From: Tulasnella sp. 424
Taxonomy: Eukaryota > Basidiomycota > Agaricomycetes > Cantharellales > Tulasnellaceae
DNA length: 64,000 bases
Direction of reading: 5' to 3'
Assembly: GCA_019633425.1 (NCBI GenBank)
Contig: WSUB01000003.1
Span: 189,480-253,479 of the forward strand
Shown here one piece after another: positions 1 through 11,420 of the stretch. The notes beneath the pieces are model-generated. The model saw only the letters and a program-made list of their open reading frames with translations. It ran no database searches and had not been told where the DNA came from. Every line of letters begins with the position of its first letter. Positions within the stretch are counted from its first letter, which is position 1. A program made the translations under genes and the position numbers.

Positions 1-663
1 GGGTGCACCTGTCCGTCAATACGTTGTTTGTGCCCATTGCATCAGCCAGCCACAATGGCAAGAAGTCGACGAGCTTTTAGTGGTGGAGGCTATTAGCATG
101 ACCCCAGACTTGGCCGTATCTAAGGCCATGTAGCTAGTTAACGTTCTTCGTCGCAAATGAGCCGTATTGCATACTCGCGCCATCCGTCATTATCTGTAAC
201 CTGCTTCAAGGGGATTTGCACTTCGAAACACGAAAGACTTCGTTAAGGGAAAGACTGGTCACTGAACGCGCGCGTATCGGCGCATACGTGACATTAAATG
301 ATCTCTACCAATGATGAAGAAGTATGTACAGTGCACTATCTTTGTTTATGCTAACCTAGAATGTCGAAAAGATGAAAGAGAAAAAGGAAATGAAAGACGA
401 GAGACCCGGCGATACCATGACGAGAGTAAGACAGAGATGAAAGGAAAAAAGAAAGAAAATGCGAGTTCTAGGGTCTTACCCTCAAAGAGAGGGTTTTTCA
501 AGAGAAGATTGACTTGGCTGCGACTCTGGCGCGCTCTCGTCCAACATTTCGCGAGTCTCCTTGATGAAGTCCGCGGCTTCAACACGCTCGAGGCTTAGAA
601 AAGTCAAAAACGAAGTCGGTTAGGCACGTGTTTTCGGAGCGATCTCGACCAGGCACATTCTAC
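1..663. other. Left-edge intergenic sequence
   Basis: There is no recognisable gene. The open frames here (for example 311-598 +) are short, Lys/Arg/Glu-rich and resemble nothing known. The right part is probably the 3' flank of the alternative oxidase gene that ends at 664. Confidence 0.5.
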
Positions 664-2069
664 TCACGCAATCTTGGATCCCTTGGTAATCATAGAAGGC
701 TCCCTCAATGCGAAAGGGTTAACGTCTTCGGTTTGGTTCAAGTTGGCCAACGAGTGGTTGACGAATCGGTGGGTGGCTTCATCAGCACGAACTGCTTGGA
801 TGACCTCCAAGAGGTTAGCGTCTTTGGATAAGCGCCAGTAATCGATGGCAATTTGAGGAGCAGGCATGTTCTCCCATTCTGGTAAGCGACCAGCCTGGAT
901 GTCTTCAATCAGGCGCGTGTAAGTGAGGACGGCTTCTTCTTCGAGGAAACCGACGAAGCGGTGGGCGGTTTTGGGACTAGTGAGGTAAGCGAGGAAGAAC
1001 GCGTTGTAGAATACACTGTGTAACGCGAGGGGGGAAGAATTCCAGGTTCAGAAGGTGAGAAAAAAATCGATAGAACAGAAGTGATTCCTTACCCCTGAGC
1101 TCCGAGGACAAGTGCTCGGAACCAAATGCTGGGTTTCTTCATACTCATGAACGTCATAAGATGCATGCGTTCATTCTCGGACTCTTCCAAAAGAGTGTGG
1201 ATCCAGCCTGCATCTCGACGCATGAGTCGAAGACTGCGGAGATGGCGGACTAGGACACGATAAGGGAGGTCAGCTGAGCACTTGGCGGGAAATTGGGTGG
1301 AAGGTTCGGTGAACGTACGGGTGGCGGCGACCATGCCGGGGACGCCAGCGACGGTCTCGAGGAACAGAATTCTCAACAACCACTGATGGACGTCCATGCT
1401 ATAGCCCTTCGCTCTGAGTTCTTGGACAGACATATTGGAACCAGCAGGGATCTCCTTGTGCTTGTATCGCGTCAAGACGTCGAAACCGTATCGCAGGATT
1501 GCAACGCATACGGAGGCAACCTTGTCCCCGACGGTCTTACGTTCGTGTTGGAGAACCTAATCAATTGAGCACACGCCGAGCATGTATGAGCATGGGTGTC
1601 TAGACTTGGGGGTTCGGGGACCGAAGCGGATATGGCCAGGGGTATGCCGCGCACGCACCTTGACCGCATTTACTTCTTCGGGCGTGTAAACAGGGTGGAA
1701 GAGAACCCAATCACCGGTAATACTTGTCAAAGCTGAAGTATCATCGGACTTGGTTGGCATCAATGTGTCTTTTGGATGCGAGACGATGTTTCCTGGTTTC
1801 TCGTCTGTGGGAATGCGAGAGATTTGATTGGACGTTAGATGCCAGGGACGGTAGCTTGCACGCCGCAGCAGCAAGGTGGAGACTTTACCTTTGGGATGAA
1901 CACCCTCTGAGCCTTTACCGGCGGCATCGTCGGCCTTGAGAGCTGGGGCCGACCAGCGAGGAACGATAGAGAAGGACCTCTGCTGGTAGCGAGGAGCAGC
2001 AGCGGCATAAGTGAGGATGAGGGGCCGACGAGCGACGCGGGATGAACTGAGAGTGGCCGCACGAAGCAT
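664..2069 (-). CDS. aox1: Mitochondrial alternative oxidase
   Basis: Cyanide-insensitive ubiquinol oxidase of the mitochondrial inner membrane; it passes electrons from ubiquinol directly to oxygen and bypasses complexes III and IV. Three exons (2069-1659, 1556-1093, 1015-664) give 1227 nt, 408 codons plus stop. The N-terminus is Arg/Ser/Ala-rich (MLRAATLSSSRVARRP) like a mitochondrial presequence. All diiron-ligand motifs are present: LETVAGVPGM, LEESENERMHLM, FLEEEAV and RADEATHRFVNH. The C-terminus (NPFALREPSMITKG) is typical of fungal AOX. The start is the first ATG upstream of the presequence. A TATATAAG on the minus strand about 160 bp upstream may be part of the promoter. Family assignment is essentially certain; mitochondrial targeting is inferred from composition. 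Confidence 0.96.
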
Positions 2070-2537
2070 TGAAACAATGAAGTGTTATAAAGTGTGTGGA
2101 ATGATTAAGAGGAGGGGATGAATATAAGAGTCAAAGGCAAGCCCCAAGACTGGATGCTTATAAGATGCTGCGAGTGCTGTTTGGATGGATGATGGGTGAG
2201 TTGTTTGCGCTTCCTCGTTTGTTCTTATATATGACCTCGTTTGGGCCGACACCCGCAACCCGCCGAGTCGCCGGAGAGCTTCGGGAAATAACCCTGCCTC
2301 AAGTCGGAGACATTTGGGACTGAAAAAAGCACTGATCCCTTGGGCTTGGGTCCCAACTGATTACAAATGAACCCTCGGCTGATGGTTAACTTCTCAAAGC
2401 ACAAGCGCCATCACGGCATCACATAAGGCGGTGAATACTCGTCCGAGCCGAAGCGACGCATCACCTCCCAACCATACGGCACCTCTTGCCTTTGAGATAC
2501 ACAAAGTGCCTGCATCTGTACGATCACCACGGGTAAC
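2070..2537. other. Intergenic: AOX promoter and vma6 3' flank
   Basis: This holds the upstream region of the alternative oxidase gene, with a TATATA-like element near 2224-2231 read on the minus strand, and the 3' end of vma6. A 46-codon frame overlaps the vma6 stop (see findings). No other gene is visible. Confidence 0.5.
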
Positions 2538-3880
2538 TCAGAAAATAGGTACAAAGTCATGAATACGGTCCTTCGCATCCTGCGCAATGCACTCTGCGAT
2601 CCAAGTCAAACTCCGAATCTCCTGCTCCTTCAGCTTCACGTAGCTGTAGAACACGCCGAACTGGAACTGCTGCAAGAACGCCAGCTTGTTCAAGTGCACC
2701 TCCGTCGCGAAGAACCTGCTCTCCAAACTCGACGCAGCCCCAGCCTGGTTCCCATCTTCACCTGCGCCCGAACTCTCCGCAAAGAAGGCTCGGTACTCGG
2801 GTACCGCATCGCACACCGCGCGGACCTGGTCAATTTCATCCGCCCGAGCCAAAGCGTTGTTGCCAGCGGGGAAGAGTCGTCCGACCGTTGGGAACAGCTT
2901 TGCCCGTTGTTCTTTCGAAAGCTCGGTGTCGAAGGAGTTGATAGTGATGTTGATCGTCCGTCGGTCGGCTTCGAATGACAGGATGCGATGCATGATCTCG
3001 GCCGTTGGTTCGCCCAGGGTCGTGCAGAAGTTGTAGAAATCTTCCAGGTAGGCCTTGTACAAGGTGTTGCGAATGATTTCAATGTTTAGGTCATCAAGGT
3101 CCTGTGCAGAGACGCAGTCCCGGAAGTATGGAGCTAAAGTCAAGGTAACCGACAGAGGCTTGTCAGCACGAGGGCTTTTCCAGGTCGTCGGTCGACACCC
3201 ACCTAATGGCGTCTCCACAAGAACGCTCTGATACAGCTCCTCTATGTTCGTCGCGACACACAGCGCAGGCATTGTATCGAACACGCCCAACGGATGACAC
3301 CTCTCCAACAACTCGTGAGTATCCCGCTCGTGCAATGTTCCCGTAATCAACAAGACGACATTATCAATCATGTAGGCGTAGCTGCGGAACAGATCCCAAC
3401 GAAAAGGAGGTCAGCGCTCGAAGGGTCCAAATTCTCCCGACTTTCCAACAAGACTCACGTCATGTAGTCCAAGAACTTGCTCAACGGTTCAACAGCATTG
3501 CTACGAATATAGTTGAACTGGTCTACAAGGACCTGGGTGGCCTTTTCGGCGATAGTACTGGTGGAAATAGGTAGCGGTTCGTTTGCGAGGAAGTTGCCAT
3601 AGTCTGTTGAGGACAACTGCATTCGGAAGTCTATACGGGCCCCGTCGGTATAACGGGCGTCAGCAATACGCCAGCTTTACCGGGTCACTGAGAAGACTGC
3701 ACCTTCAAGAGTATCACATTGAGTGAGGTTGGCGTATTGGGCTTGGGTCAATATCCCTGCCTTGTAACCCCTAACGACTCCCTCAAGGAATCCACCTGAG
3801 ACCTACAAGGCAATTAATGAGCATCGCACGCTGATAGAATGCCATTCCTCGCCTCGTACATTAAAAAAGAGGGCTTCCAT
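2538..3880 (-). CDS. vma6: V-type proton ATPase subunit d (Vo sector, Vma6)
   Basis: Peripheral subunit of the membrane Vo sector of the vacuolar H+-ATPase; it couples the central rotor stalk to the proteolipid ring. Five exons (3880-3860, 3802-3703, 3630-3459, 3381-3203, 3133-2538) sum to 1068 nt, 355 aa, the usual length for the family. The first exon codes only MEALFFN, the hallmark subunit-d N-terminus, and continues into [17 protein letters not shown] after an intron. Other conserved blocks are [30 protein letters not shown] and the C-terminal [16 protein letters not shown]. It is divergent from the PPPDE-thioredoxin-PUL gene across a ~720 bp spacer. Because exon 1 is only 21 nt, automatic annotation may miss the true start. 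Confidence 0.95.
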
Positions 3881-4598
3881 AGTCAGGTGTTGGGCGCAAT
3901 CGTCGTTCGACTGGGCACGCAGTTGAAAGTGCAACGACCGTTCGATCTTACGTCAGCAATCACCGACACGGCGAACTCGCAAGTAAGCACACCAGAGGCA
4001 GATCCCAGACCTGGCAGCACGTTCAACGGCTCGATCGTATATTCTGACGAGGAATAGGAGTGACTAAATATATGAGAAGAATTAAATGATGGGTATGACA
4101 TTCCGACTCGAGGTATATGTCTCCCCGAGCCAAGAGCTTAGGAACCGGAGCAGGAGCTTTCGAGATCTCCCCCTGGCTCTCGTCCGTCACTCAATCCACA
4201 AAGCGCAAATGAAAGCTGCAGGCCCAAGCAAAGAAATCGAGATGTGAACAGGGTCAACTGAGCTACATCTACAACTCCATATCTGATATTGGGACTTTGC
4301 CGAGTACCCCCACGTTGCAGCTCCCTCAAGCCTCGGAGCGGACAATACCAACCTCGTTCCAACATGACAAGTCTAAACGTTTAGATTATAAGCACTTAGA
4401 CTCTGTGTTATTTGGGTTTTACCGTCCAAGTCGGCACCGCCAGTGACAGCGACCCTCGCTGGATGCCGATGTCACGAGAATCTTCCATGAGCTTGCGCGT
4501 TCTGATCACGTCAGCCACAAACAACAAAACCCCCCAAACCGAGGTGCTTTGCTTTCTCCACAATCTCCCCGATTCCTCTCTTACTTCTACTAGACGAC
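3881..4598. promoter_or_regulatory. Divergent intergenic region, vma6 / PPPDE fusion gene
   Basis: About 720 bp separate the divergent starts of vma6 and the PPPDE-thioredoxin-PUL gene and must hold both promoters. I see no strong TATA box or repeat, and the short frames inside resemble no known protein. Confidence 0.5.
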
Positions 4599-6990
4599 AT
4601 GGGTCACCCAATTAAACTATACGTATACGACCTCAGTAATGGGATGGCGAGGAATATGTCCTTCCAGCTGACAGGAAAGCAGATCGACGGTATTTGGTAA
4701 GGAGTTTCGATCTCGTCGACAAACTGACGAACTGGAGCTGAACCTCCCTTTCAAGGCATACCTCCGTGGTAGTATTCGGAAGAGAAGTCTACTATGGACC
4801 ATACAATGCTGGTCCTGGTATTCAGGTCGTCGTACCTGGCCAATCGCACGTACGTCACCCCCACCGCTACCCCACTTTCGTCTCGAAAGGCTGACCTAGT
4901 TTTCATTTCTATCCAGCATGGTAGACCGCTCAAGATTGAGGACATGGGCGAGACGGATCTAGACGAGGACACATTCTGGGAATATATTAGCGAAATTCAA
5001 GCAGAATATACTGGGGACAAGGTTGGGGTTCCACAGCACAGCCCTACCACAAAGCTATAGCTAACCCGTATATCCTCTCAGTATCACCTATTAGACTTTA
5101 ATTGCAACAGTTTTACAAACGACTGCGTCGGATTCCTTACCGGGCGGTCAATACCCTCTTGGATCATCGGTGAGTCCAGTTCGTCGCTGAAGCTCCCGGT
5201 ACAAGAATCTGACCTAGTTCGCTTATTAGACCTTCCAGCGGACTTCCTCTCCACTCCATTCGGTCAATCTATGCGACCCATGATCGATAACATGTTCCGT
5301 CGAGCGGTCCCTACCAGCGCTACCCCTGTACCAGCTACACCTTATGGCTCAACCTCCGGCATACCATCAACATCGAACTTTAACCCAAGTACCCTAACTA
5401 CCCCCGTTCAAATTGCCGGAAGCTCGGCGTCTTTCAACGCGCTTCTCCAGTCCAACCGGATCGTTGTCGCATTCTTCACGTCAGATACTTGTCCTCCTTG
5501 CGGGATGATTGCCCCGGTCTTCAAGCAGATTGCAGAAGACAGGAACAGAGCAGGAGCAGCATTTGTGGAGGTGAATATGCAGCATTCCATGAGCGGAGCT
5601 GCGACTGTGGCTAGGGAATGGGGAATTCGTGCAACACCCACGTTTTTGTTCTTCTTAGACGGTGTGAAGGTGAGATACATATTTGCGGGACATACATTTC
5701 TTACGAAAGGGATGTTTTACTGACCTATTACATGTACGTTTGCAGACGTCCGAGCTCAAGGGAGCGAACGCACCGGAGTTGAAGACGCAAGTTGATCTCC
5801 TCTTTTTTGAAGCATTCCCTCGTACGTCTTTATTCTGACGTCCGATCGTGGATTTCATTCTGAAGAATAACAAATTTCAGCGCATCCTCATACCAAACTC
5901 GACCTTCCGACCATCCGAAAGACCTCGTTGACACCTATCATCTACACGCAACCACCGAACTTTGACGCTGCCTTGGCAAAACTAGTATCATTCGTAGAGG
6001 CGTCCCCAAATGTAGCGGACAAAGACTCGTGCAAGCAGACGTTTAGGGATGTCGTTGTCCCGAAACTCAAAGTTCGCTTCCCTCCGATAATTGGCAAGGA
6101 CAAACCAACGCCAACCACGACCAATCTCGATCCCAACTTCCTCCCAAGCTTCGCCAAGGCTTCAAGAGATCTACTCAACGCCCTTCCACCGACCGAACTC
6201 TTCCCGGTGATTGACCTCTGGCGGATAGCAGTGCTTGACGCCGAAGTTGCCAAGTGGCTATCGCTAAGCGGTACCCGCTCTGACGGAAAAGAAACCGACG
6301 TCACTGGTCTCATATTAAGCAAAGTCCACGAAGCTCAAGAATCCACCCCTTCAGGAGCCCCGCGAAACCTCTTGTTAACAACTCTTCGTCTCGCGAGCAA
6401 TTGTTTCGCTCACACTATCCTGGCCCGACACATCCTCACGCCGTCGACAACCGCAATCTCACCCACCCCACCTCGCTCTCTTTTGACATCCATTTTGGTG
6501 CCGACGTTACTCCACGAAGATGTACCAACAAGGACCGCCGCAGCGAGTCTCGCGTTCGACGTCGCCGCGTATGTCCAGAAACCGCTGATGGAGCAGGCGA
6601 GGAACGGCAATGCCATAAGCCCTAATCAAACCGTAGACAGTCAGTCGGATGGGGATTGGGAAGTGGAGATGAGCAGTGCTCTCATTGAAGCTTTGAGGAA
6701 GGAGAATGCAAGCGAAGAAGTTGGTGAGTACAGATAGATACCTCCGCAATTCTCGACCGCGCATTTGCTGATGATCGCCGACAGTGCACCGCCTTACTGC
6801 CTCGTTGGCTTTCATCGTTCACCTCTCTCCAAATTTCAGCGATTCTTTGGGACCCCTCATGGAGGTTCTATCCGCGAAGGATGTGTTGCAATCGAAACTC
6901 GGTGCTGGGGGATGTGGTGAGAAAGGCGTCACGAAGGATGATATCAGAAGACTCGTCAAAGAGACCGTACAGCTTTGCTCTTCTGCTTAA
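4599..6990 (+). CDS. PPPDE (DeSI-type) peptidase - thioredoxin - PUL domain fusion protein
   Basis: A multidomain protein with three modules in order. (1) A PPPDE/DeSI cysteine isopeptidase domain starts at the ATG ([18 protein letters not shown]) and carries the catalytic His in [14 protein letters not shown] and the catalytic Cys in [17 protein letters not shown]. (2) A thioredoxin-like domain has an unusual CxxC motif (DTCPPCGMI rather than WCGPC) and the cis-Pro motif RATPTFLFF. (3) A PUL domain, the Cdc48/p97-binding armadillo-like module of PLAA/Ufd3, begins around [19 protein letters not shown] and runs to the stop at 6990. Introns are visible at 4697-4755, in the PPPDE part, between the modules, and at about 6725-6784. 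A role in deubiquitination or deSUMOylation linked to Cdc48 is inferred from the domains. The pairing is known in fungi, but the cellular role is poorly described. Confidence 0.88.
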
Positions 6991-7179
6991 TAATATTCAT
7001 GTCGTTAGAATAGTAAACTCAGCTCAACCCTATGTGCACGCAAGCCATGGAGCATGGAGATGGGGAAGGATTGACGGGGGGACGGTACGGAACCTTTCAA
7101 TAGTACTTTAAAGTGTATAATCTAGTTCCTTCATATACTATATGTCTCGCTCTACTCTATTCAATGGTTCAAGGAGCCT

Positions 7180-9342
7180 CTAATGCTTGAGAAGAGATCG
7201 GCCGCTCATGTCTAGAGGTGGGATGTCAGAACGTTGTGAACATGTAATTGCATGGTCGAACTTACCGTCAGGTTTAGGAAGACCCTAGAGATAGAAGGTA
7301 AAAGGATCAGCCAAGTAAGACAGGGGAATGCACAAGGCTAGGCTTACCATGAGGTCAAGAATTGTAGGTGCAACGTCGCCAAGCGAGGGAACTTCCTCTC
7401 CTTCCTCCGCGCCAGCCAGGGGTTCAGAAGAGAAAGAGTATTCCTTCGGATCACCGCTCATAATGAAGGGAACAGGGTTTGTGGTGTGAGCCGTATGAGG
7501 AGCTCCGGTCTCGGGGTTGATCATTTGTTCGGCCTGGTGTGAAGAAGAACGATTAGTACCAAGTCCAATTGGGGCAGGAGACGTTTTATCGAGTAACTGA
7601 CATTTCCGTGATCAGCGGTAATGAGAAGAATGTAACCAGCTTCCTGGCAAGCGTCATAGACAGTCTTGACGGCTTTGTCGGTGGCTCCAATTGCCTGGAC
7701 TGCAGCATCATAGATACCAGTGTGACCAACCTTGATTAAAGGCGGAAAAAATCTTTGTCAGCACTTCAAGATGCCGTCATTGGATATGTGCCTACCATAT
7801 CAGGAGGAGCAAAGTTGCACATAACAAACTCATAGTCCTTGGTCTTGACTACCTCAGCGACCTTATCGGCGACCTGTTGGACGCTCATCTCGGGTTGCTT
7901 GTCGTAGGTTGGAACCTTGGGAGATGGGATCATGTGGCGATCTTCTCCAGGATACTGCTTCTCGATGCCACCGTTGAAGAAGAAAGTGACGTGCGCGTAT
8001 TTCTCGGTTTCTGTGGAAATATGAAGGTATTACGGGTATTGGCTATCAGGAGAGTAGCAATGATGCGTGTTAGGAGTCTGAAGCATACCGGCGATGTGGC
8101 ACTGCTTGACGTCGTGTTTGGAGAGCCATTCGGCCAAGACGTTGGTCATAGCCTGGGGAGGGAAGGCAATGCCGAAGGGGAAATCGGACTTGTATTGAGA
8201 CATGGTTGTAATATCCTTAATGTCGGATGGATTCGTTTAGCGGCGTTCAACAAGCAAGCTGCGGAGACGTACGATGTCCTTTGGTACAGTGACCTCCATT
8301 GGCTTTTCGGGGAGACCAAATACCGAGACGATCTCTCGCATACGGTCAGATCGATAGTTGAAGAAGAAGAGGGTATCGCCGTCTGCAAGGTACTATCGGT
8401 GAGAACCTCTCATAACACAGAGATTTACACCGACACTTGCTTACCTCCAATGCGACCCTTCTCGCCTACAATGATAGGTTTCAAGAACTCGTCCGTGACA
8501 TCCTTCTTGTAGCTCTCCTCAATGGCTTCGACGGCCTTTTCCTGGTTCTCAACTTTCTCGCCCTGACCTTGGACAAGCCCGTCGATGGCAATCTTGACTC
8601 TCTCCCATCGCTTGTCGCGATCCATGGCGTAGTATCGACCAACAATAGTTGCAATCTCGCCATAGTTGCCATTGTCCTTGATGAACTTGATCAAGTCGCG
8701 AGCGTACCCGGCGGCAGATCGAGGTGCAGTGTCGCGTCCATCACCAAAGAAGTGGATGTATACCTCCTTGACACCCTGCTCCTTGGCGGTTTCAAGAAGA
8801 GCATAGAGATGGGTAATGTGAGAGTGAACACCACCGTCGGAAACCTATCATACGTCCGTTATGGTTAGCGAGCATGTTCACAGGGAGTAAAGGAACCCCG
8901 CGGAGAGGCCTGGGGATGTGAAACTCACCAAGCCCAAGAAGTGCAGCCTCCCATTCCCACTCTTTGCTCTCTCGCATGCTTTCAAAATGGCATCGGTCTT
9001 GTGGAAATTCCTCTTCTTGATGCTAACGTCGATTTTGACAATGTCTTGCCAGACCACACGGCCAGCGCCGATGTTGAGATGGCCGACCTCCGAGTTGCCC
9101 ATTAGTCCGTCCGACAGACCGACAGCGAGACCGTGAGCTGCGAGAGAGGTGTGCGAGTGGTTTTGGCCGATGCTGTCCATGTTCTCTGTTGAGCCATGTG
9201 CGATGGCATTGCCCTTCTCGACTGAAGAAATGCCCCAACCGTCGTGAACGCTGTCCGAGGGCAGATTCTGTCAGCCGGCGAGGCGAGCGCCACTTCGTAG
9301 CGATACTCACATCAAGCAGATTTTGTTCTTGACTTGGACCAT
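7180..9342 (-). CDS. gpmI: 2,3-bisphosphoglycerate-independent phosphoglycerate mutase
   Basis: Glycolytic/gluconeogenic enzyme interconverting 3- and 2-phosphoglycerate through a phosphoserine intermediate; Mn-dependent alkaline-phosphatase fold. The first exon codes [10 protein letters not shown] and is followed by [10 protein letters not shown], the first metal-binding Asp. The nucleophile Ser is in [17 protein letters not shown]. Further conserved blocks are [44 protein letters not shown] and ITADHGNAEQM. The end reads GLPKP, intron, then MSGRSLLKH and stop. There are about eight exons. The 5' untranslated region contains a GA/TC microsatellite. It ends 190 bp from the convergent PPPDE fusion gene. 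Confidence 0.95.
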
Positions 9343-9738
9343 GGTGAAACGCAATGAAGAGAAGGTAATGGAGAGAGAGAGAGAGAGAGAGAGAATGGGA
9401 TGTGGTGTGGGTGAGATTGAAATCCACTTATGTAGTAGGAATTATTCGGTCATCGGGAGCCCCAGGGCGAAATGAGTTGGAATAGGGGCTTTCAGGCCAA
9501 AATAAAAAACATCAGCACATCGCACCATCATATACTGCACTCCAGTAGCAACTAGCTATTGCATCGAATCGAGAAACAAATACAAGAAATTATTCTGAGC
9601 GAAGGGGCGACCAAGAAATAGTCAGTGTGGGGAAGTTACATTTTGGACTGAGGCGAACACCAGGCCATAAGTCGGATGACGATACAGAGAGAAGCCGCGG
9701 CAGATAATAAATGGAAACCAATATGCCTACACATTTCA
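9343..9738. other. Intergenic: gpmI promoter, H2A.Z 3' flank
   Basis: Spacer between two minus-strand genes. It holds the gpmI promoter and leader, with the GA repeat, and the 3' flank of the histone gene. Nothing else is recognised. Confidence 0.5.
9371..9394. repeat. (GA)n microsatellite
   Basis: Twelve perfect GA units, about 30 bp upstream of the gpmI start, so (TC)n in the leader of that gene. Pyrimidine-rich leaders are common upstream of highly expressed fungal genes. The repeat is likely length-polymorphic. Confidence 0.95.
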
Positions 9739-10330
9739 TCATTGCTGCTCTTCGTGAGCCTTCTTGCCTTTCGTTGGACCAGTGAGCGATTTATGGATAA
9801 ATGGGAGGACCCCTCCACCCGCGATGGTAGCCTTCACCAGCGTATCGAGCTCCTCATCTCCGCGGATTGCTAATTGAAGATGCCGGGGAGTGATACGCTT
9901 CACTTTGAGATCCTTTGAAGCATTGCCTGTGTCGCATCAGCGAGAGGAAGCAGACAGCGAGATTTCGTCAGGGCTGGCAAGTCCACAACAAGAACAGCGT
10001 AACCCGGAAATTGGCTAAAGTGGAATAAGAATGTCCGCCAGTTACGAACCTGCAAGCTCAAGGACTTCGGCAGTAAGGTACTCCAATATTGCGGCAGTGT
10101 ATACTGCAGCCTTTGCGCCGATCCGAACATTGTACTGTGTTCGGTGTTTGAGGAACCGGTGCACTCGCCCAACCGGGAACTGGAATGGATCCAGATTAAC
10201 CAGACAACTGAAACGTACATGATTGAATTTTTACCTGAAGACCAGCTTTCTGAGATCGTGTCTGCATAGTCTTCATTTCCACTGGAGTCTTGCTCTTTCC
10301 TCCCAAATTGCTTTTCCTGTCGCCGGCCAT
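9739..10330 (-). CDS. htz1: Histone variant H2A.Z
   Basis: Replication-independent H2A variant placed at promoter nucleosomes by SWR1. Three exons (10330-10235, 10179-10050, 9926-9739) sum to 414 nt, 137 aa. The histone fold starts at [19 protein letters not shown], and the H2A.Z signatures are clear: [36 protein letters not shown] and [16 protein letters not shown]. The N-terminal tail is lysine-rich and acetylatable. Canonical H2A genes usually sit divergently beside H2B; this one does not, which also fits the variant. Its divergent partner, 256 bp away, is the Mpp6-like gene. Confidence 0.95.
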
Positions 10331-10586
10331 CGTTGTTTTCTGCGGATGATTACAGGGGCTAAATCGATGTGTTGAGTCCCGTCGGATTTGTGAAGGCTTC
10401 GGCTCTTCAGCGAAAGTAGGCCGAAACCCGAGGCTACACGGGTAAAGGTGCTAAAGTACCACAGAGGGGAGAGAAGATTGAGGCAGTTCAATATCAATTC
10501 AGTGGGCCTTGAGAATGCGGCGACTCTCACGGCGAACCCTGGAGCTAAAAATCAAACAGCATCTATCTCCGTCATCCAATTGCCAC

Positions 10587-11420
10587 ATGCCGCCCAAGAC
10601 GCTCAGCAATGGCACGCTGGCACTCAAGTTCATGCAAAAAGCCGCTCTGAAGTCTCAGAGTGGTGGTGCTCCGGTCGTTGAACTGCATAAAGCGAAGGTT
10701 GCCGACGAGGCCGAATGGGACGTTGGGTTGGAGGTTCGGCGGGCCTGGGGTCTTGCACCCAATGGTGACAATACGTACGAGCATTCTACGAAGAAAAGGG
10801 AATACACTAGATCTAATGGGACCTCCAAACTCATATAGGGCAGGCCCGTCTGGCTCCTCGTCCAGTGGTGTTGTCTACGAAACATCCTACCTTCCATTCC
10901 TGTACGGTCAAGCTGAGGACGATGCAACAGAGGATGACGAGGAAGCTGAGGTCTCTCAGAGCCTGTTAGCTACCACAGCGTCTCGACCCGGTCGTTGGAG
11001 TAATCTCAAAATAGAGGAACCGAAAGCAAAGGTCCGTCTCAACTCTCATTCTGGTGAGGTCAGACCCATTGTGATGCTCCTTTGAACCTATAGACAGAAC
11101 CTCGAACTCAAGATGATGGTACTGCGGACAAACCTAATGGGGACTTAGAACAGTCCACTTCTCCTCAGAACCCTCCTTTATCTTCGCCAGACCCCGACCC
11201 ATCATCGTCGAAAAAGAAAGGCAAACGGAAGCTCGAAGAGAACGAAGATGTTGAACCGCCTTTGTTGCCAAGCTCTTCCTCAAATATCGGGTCCGAGGGA
11301 CATGCTACCGGATTCCTCCGCCCCGCAGGTGTAGATGCACCTTCAGCCCACGCTCCTATCGCTCATGACGGAACGGCACCGAAAAAGAAGAAGAAGAAGA
11401 AATATGAATCCGTTGTATAG
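10587..11420 (+). CDS. Mpp6/MPHOSPH6-like nuclear exosome cofactor, intact copy
   Basis: Three exons (10587-10774, 10839-11053, 11098-11420) sum to 726 nt, 241 aa. Family signs are the N-terminal block TLSNGTLALKFMQKAALKS, resembling the Mpp6 LSxxLLxMKFMxR motif that docks on Rrp6/Rrp44, the motif EAEWDV, then VVYETSYLPFLYG, and an acidic/Ser-rich tail ending in a lysine run (KKKKKKKYESVV). Mpp6 is a small RNA-binding cofactor of the nuclear exosome in rRNA and ncRNA processing. The reading frame closes only if the 64-nt intron starting GTACGA (10775-10838) is removed; the splice sites fit. It is the first member of the tandem duplication, and its paralogue at 14191 is broken. Assignment rests on short motifs, so it is probable rather than certain. 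Confidence 0.65.

Noticed and set aside
311..598. 95-codon plus-strand frame at the left edge
   Set aside because: Very Lys/Arg/Glu-rich with no resemblance to a known protein; an overlapping antisense frame is equally long.
7877..8512. 211-codon plus-strand frame
   Set aside because: Antisense to gpmI exons; it spans gpmI introns and has no family resemblance.
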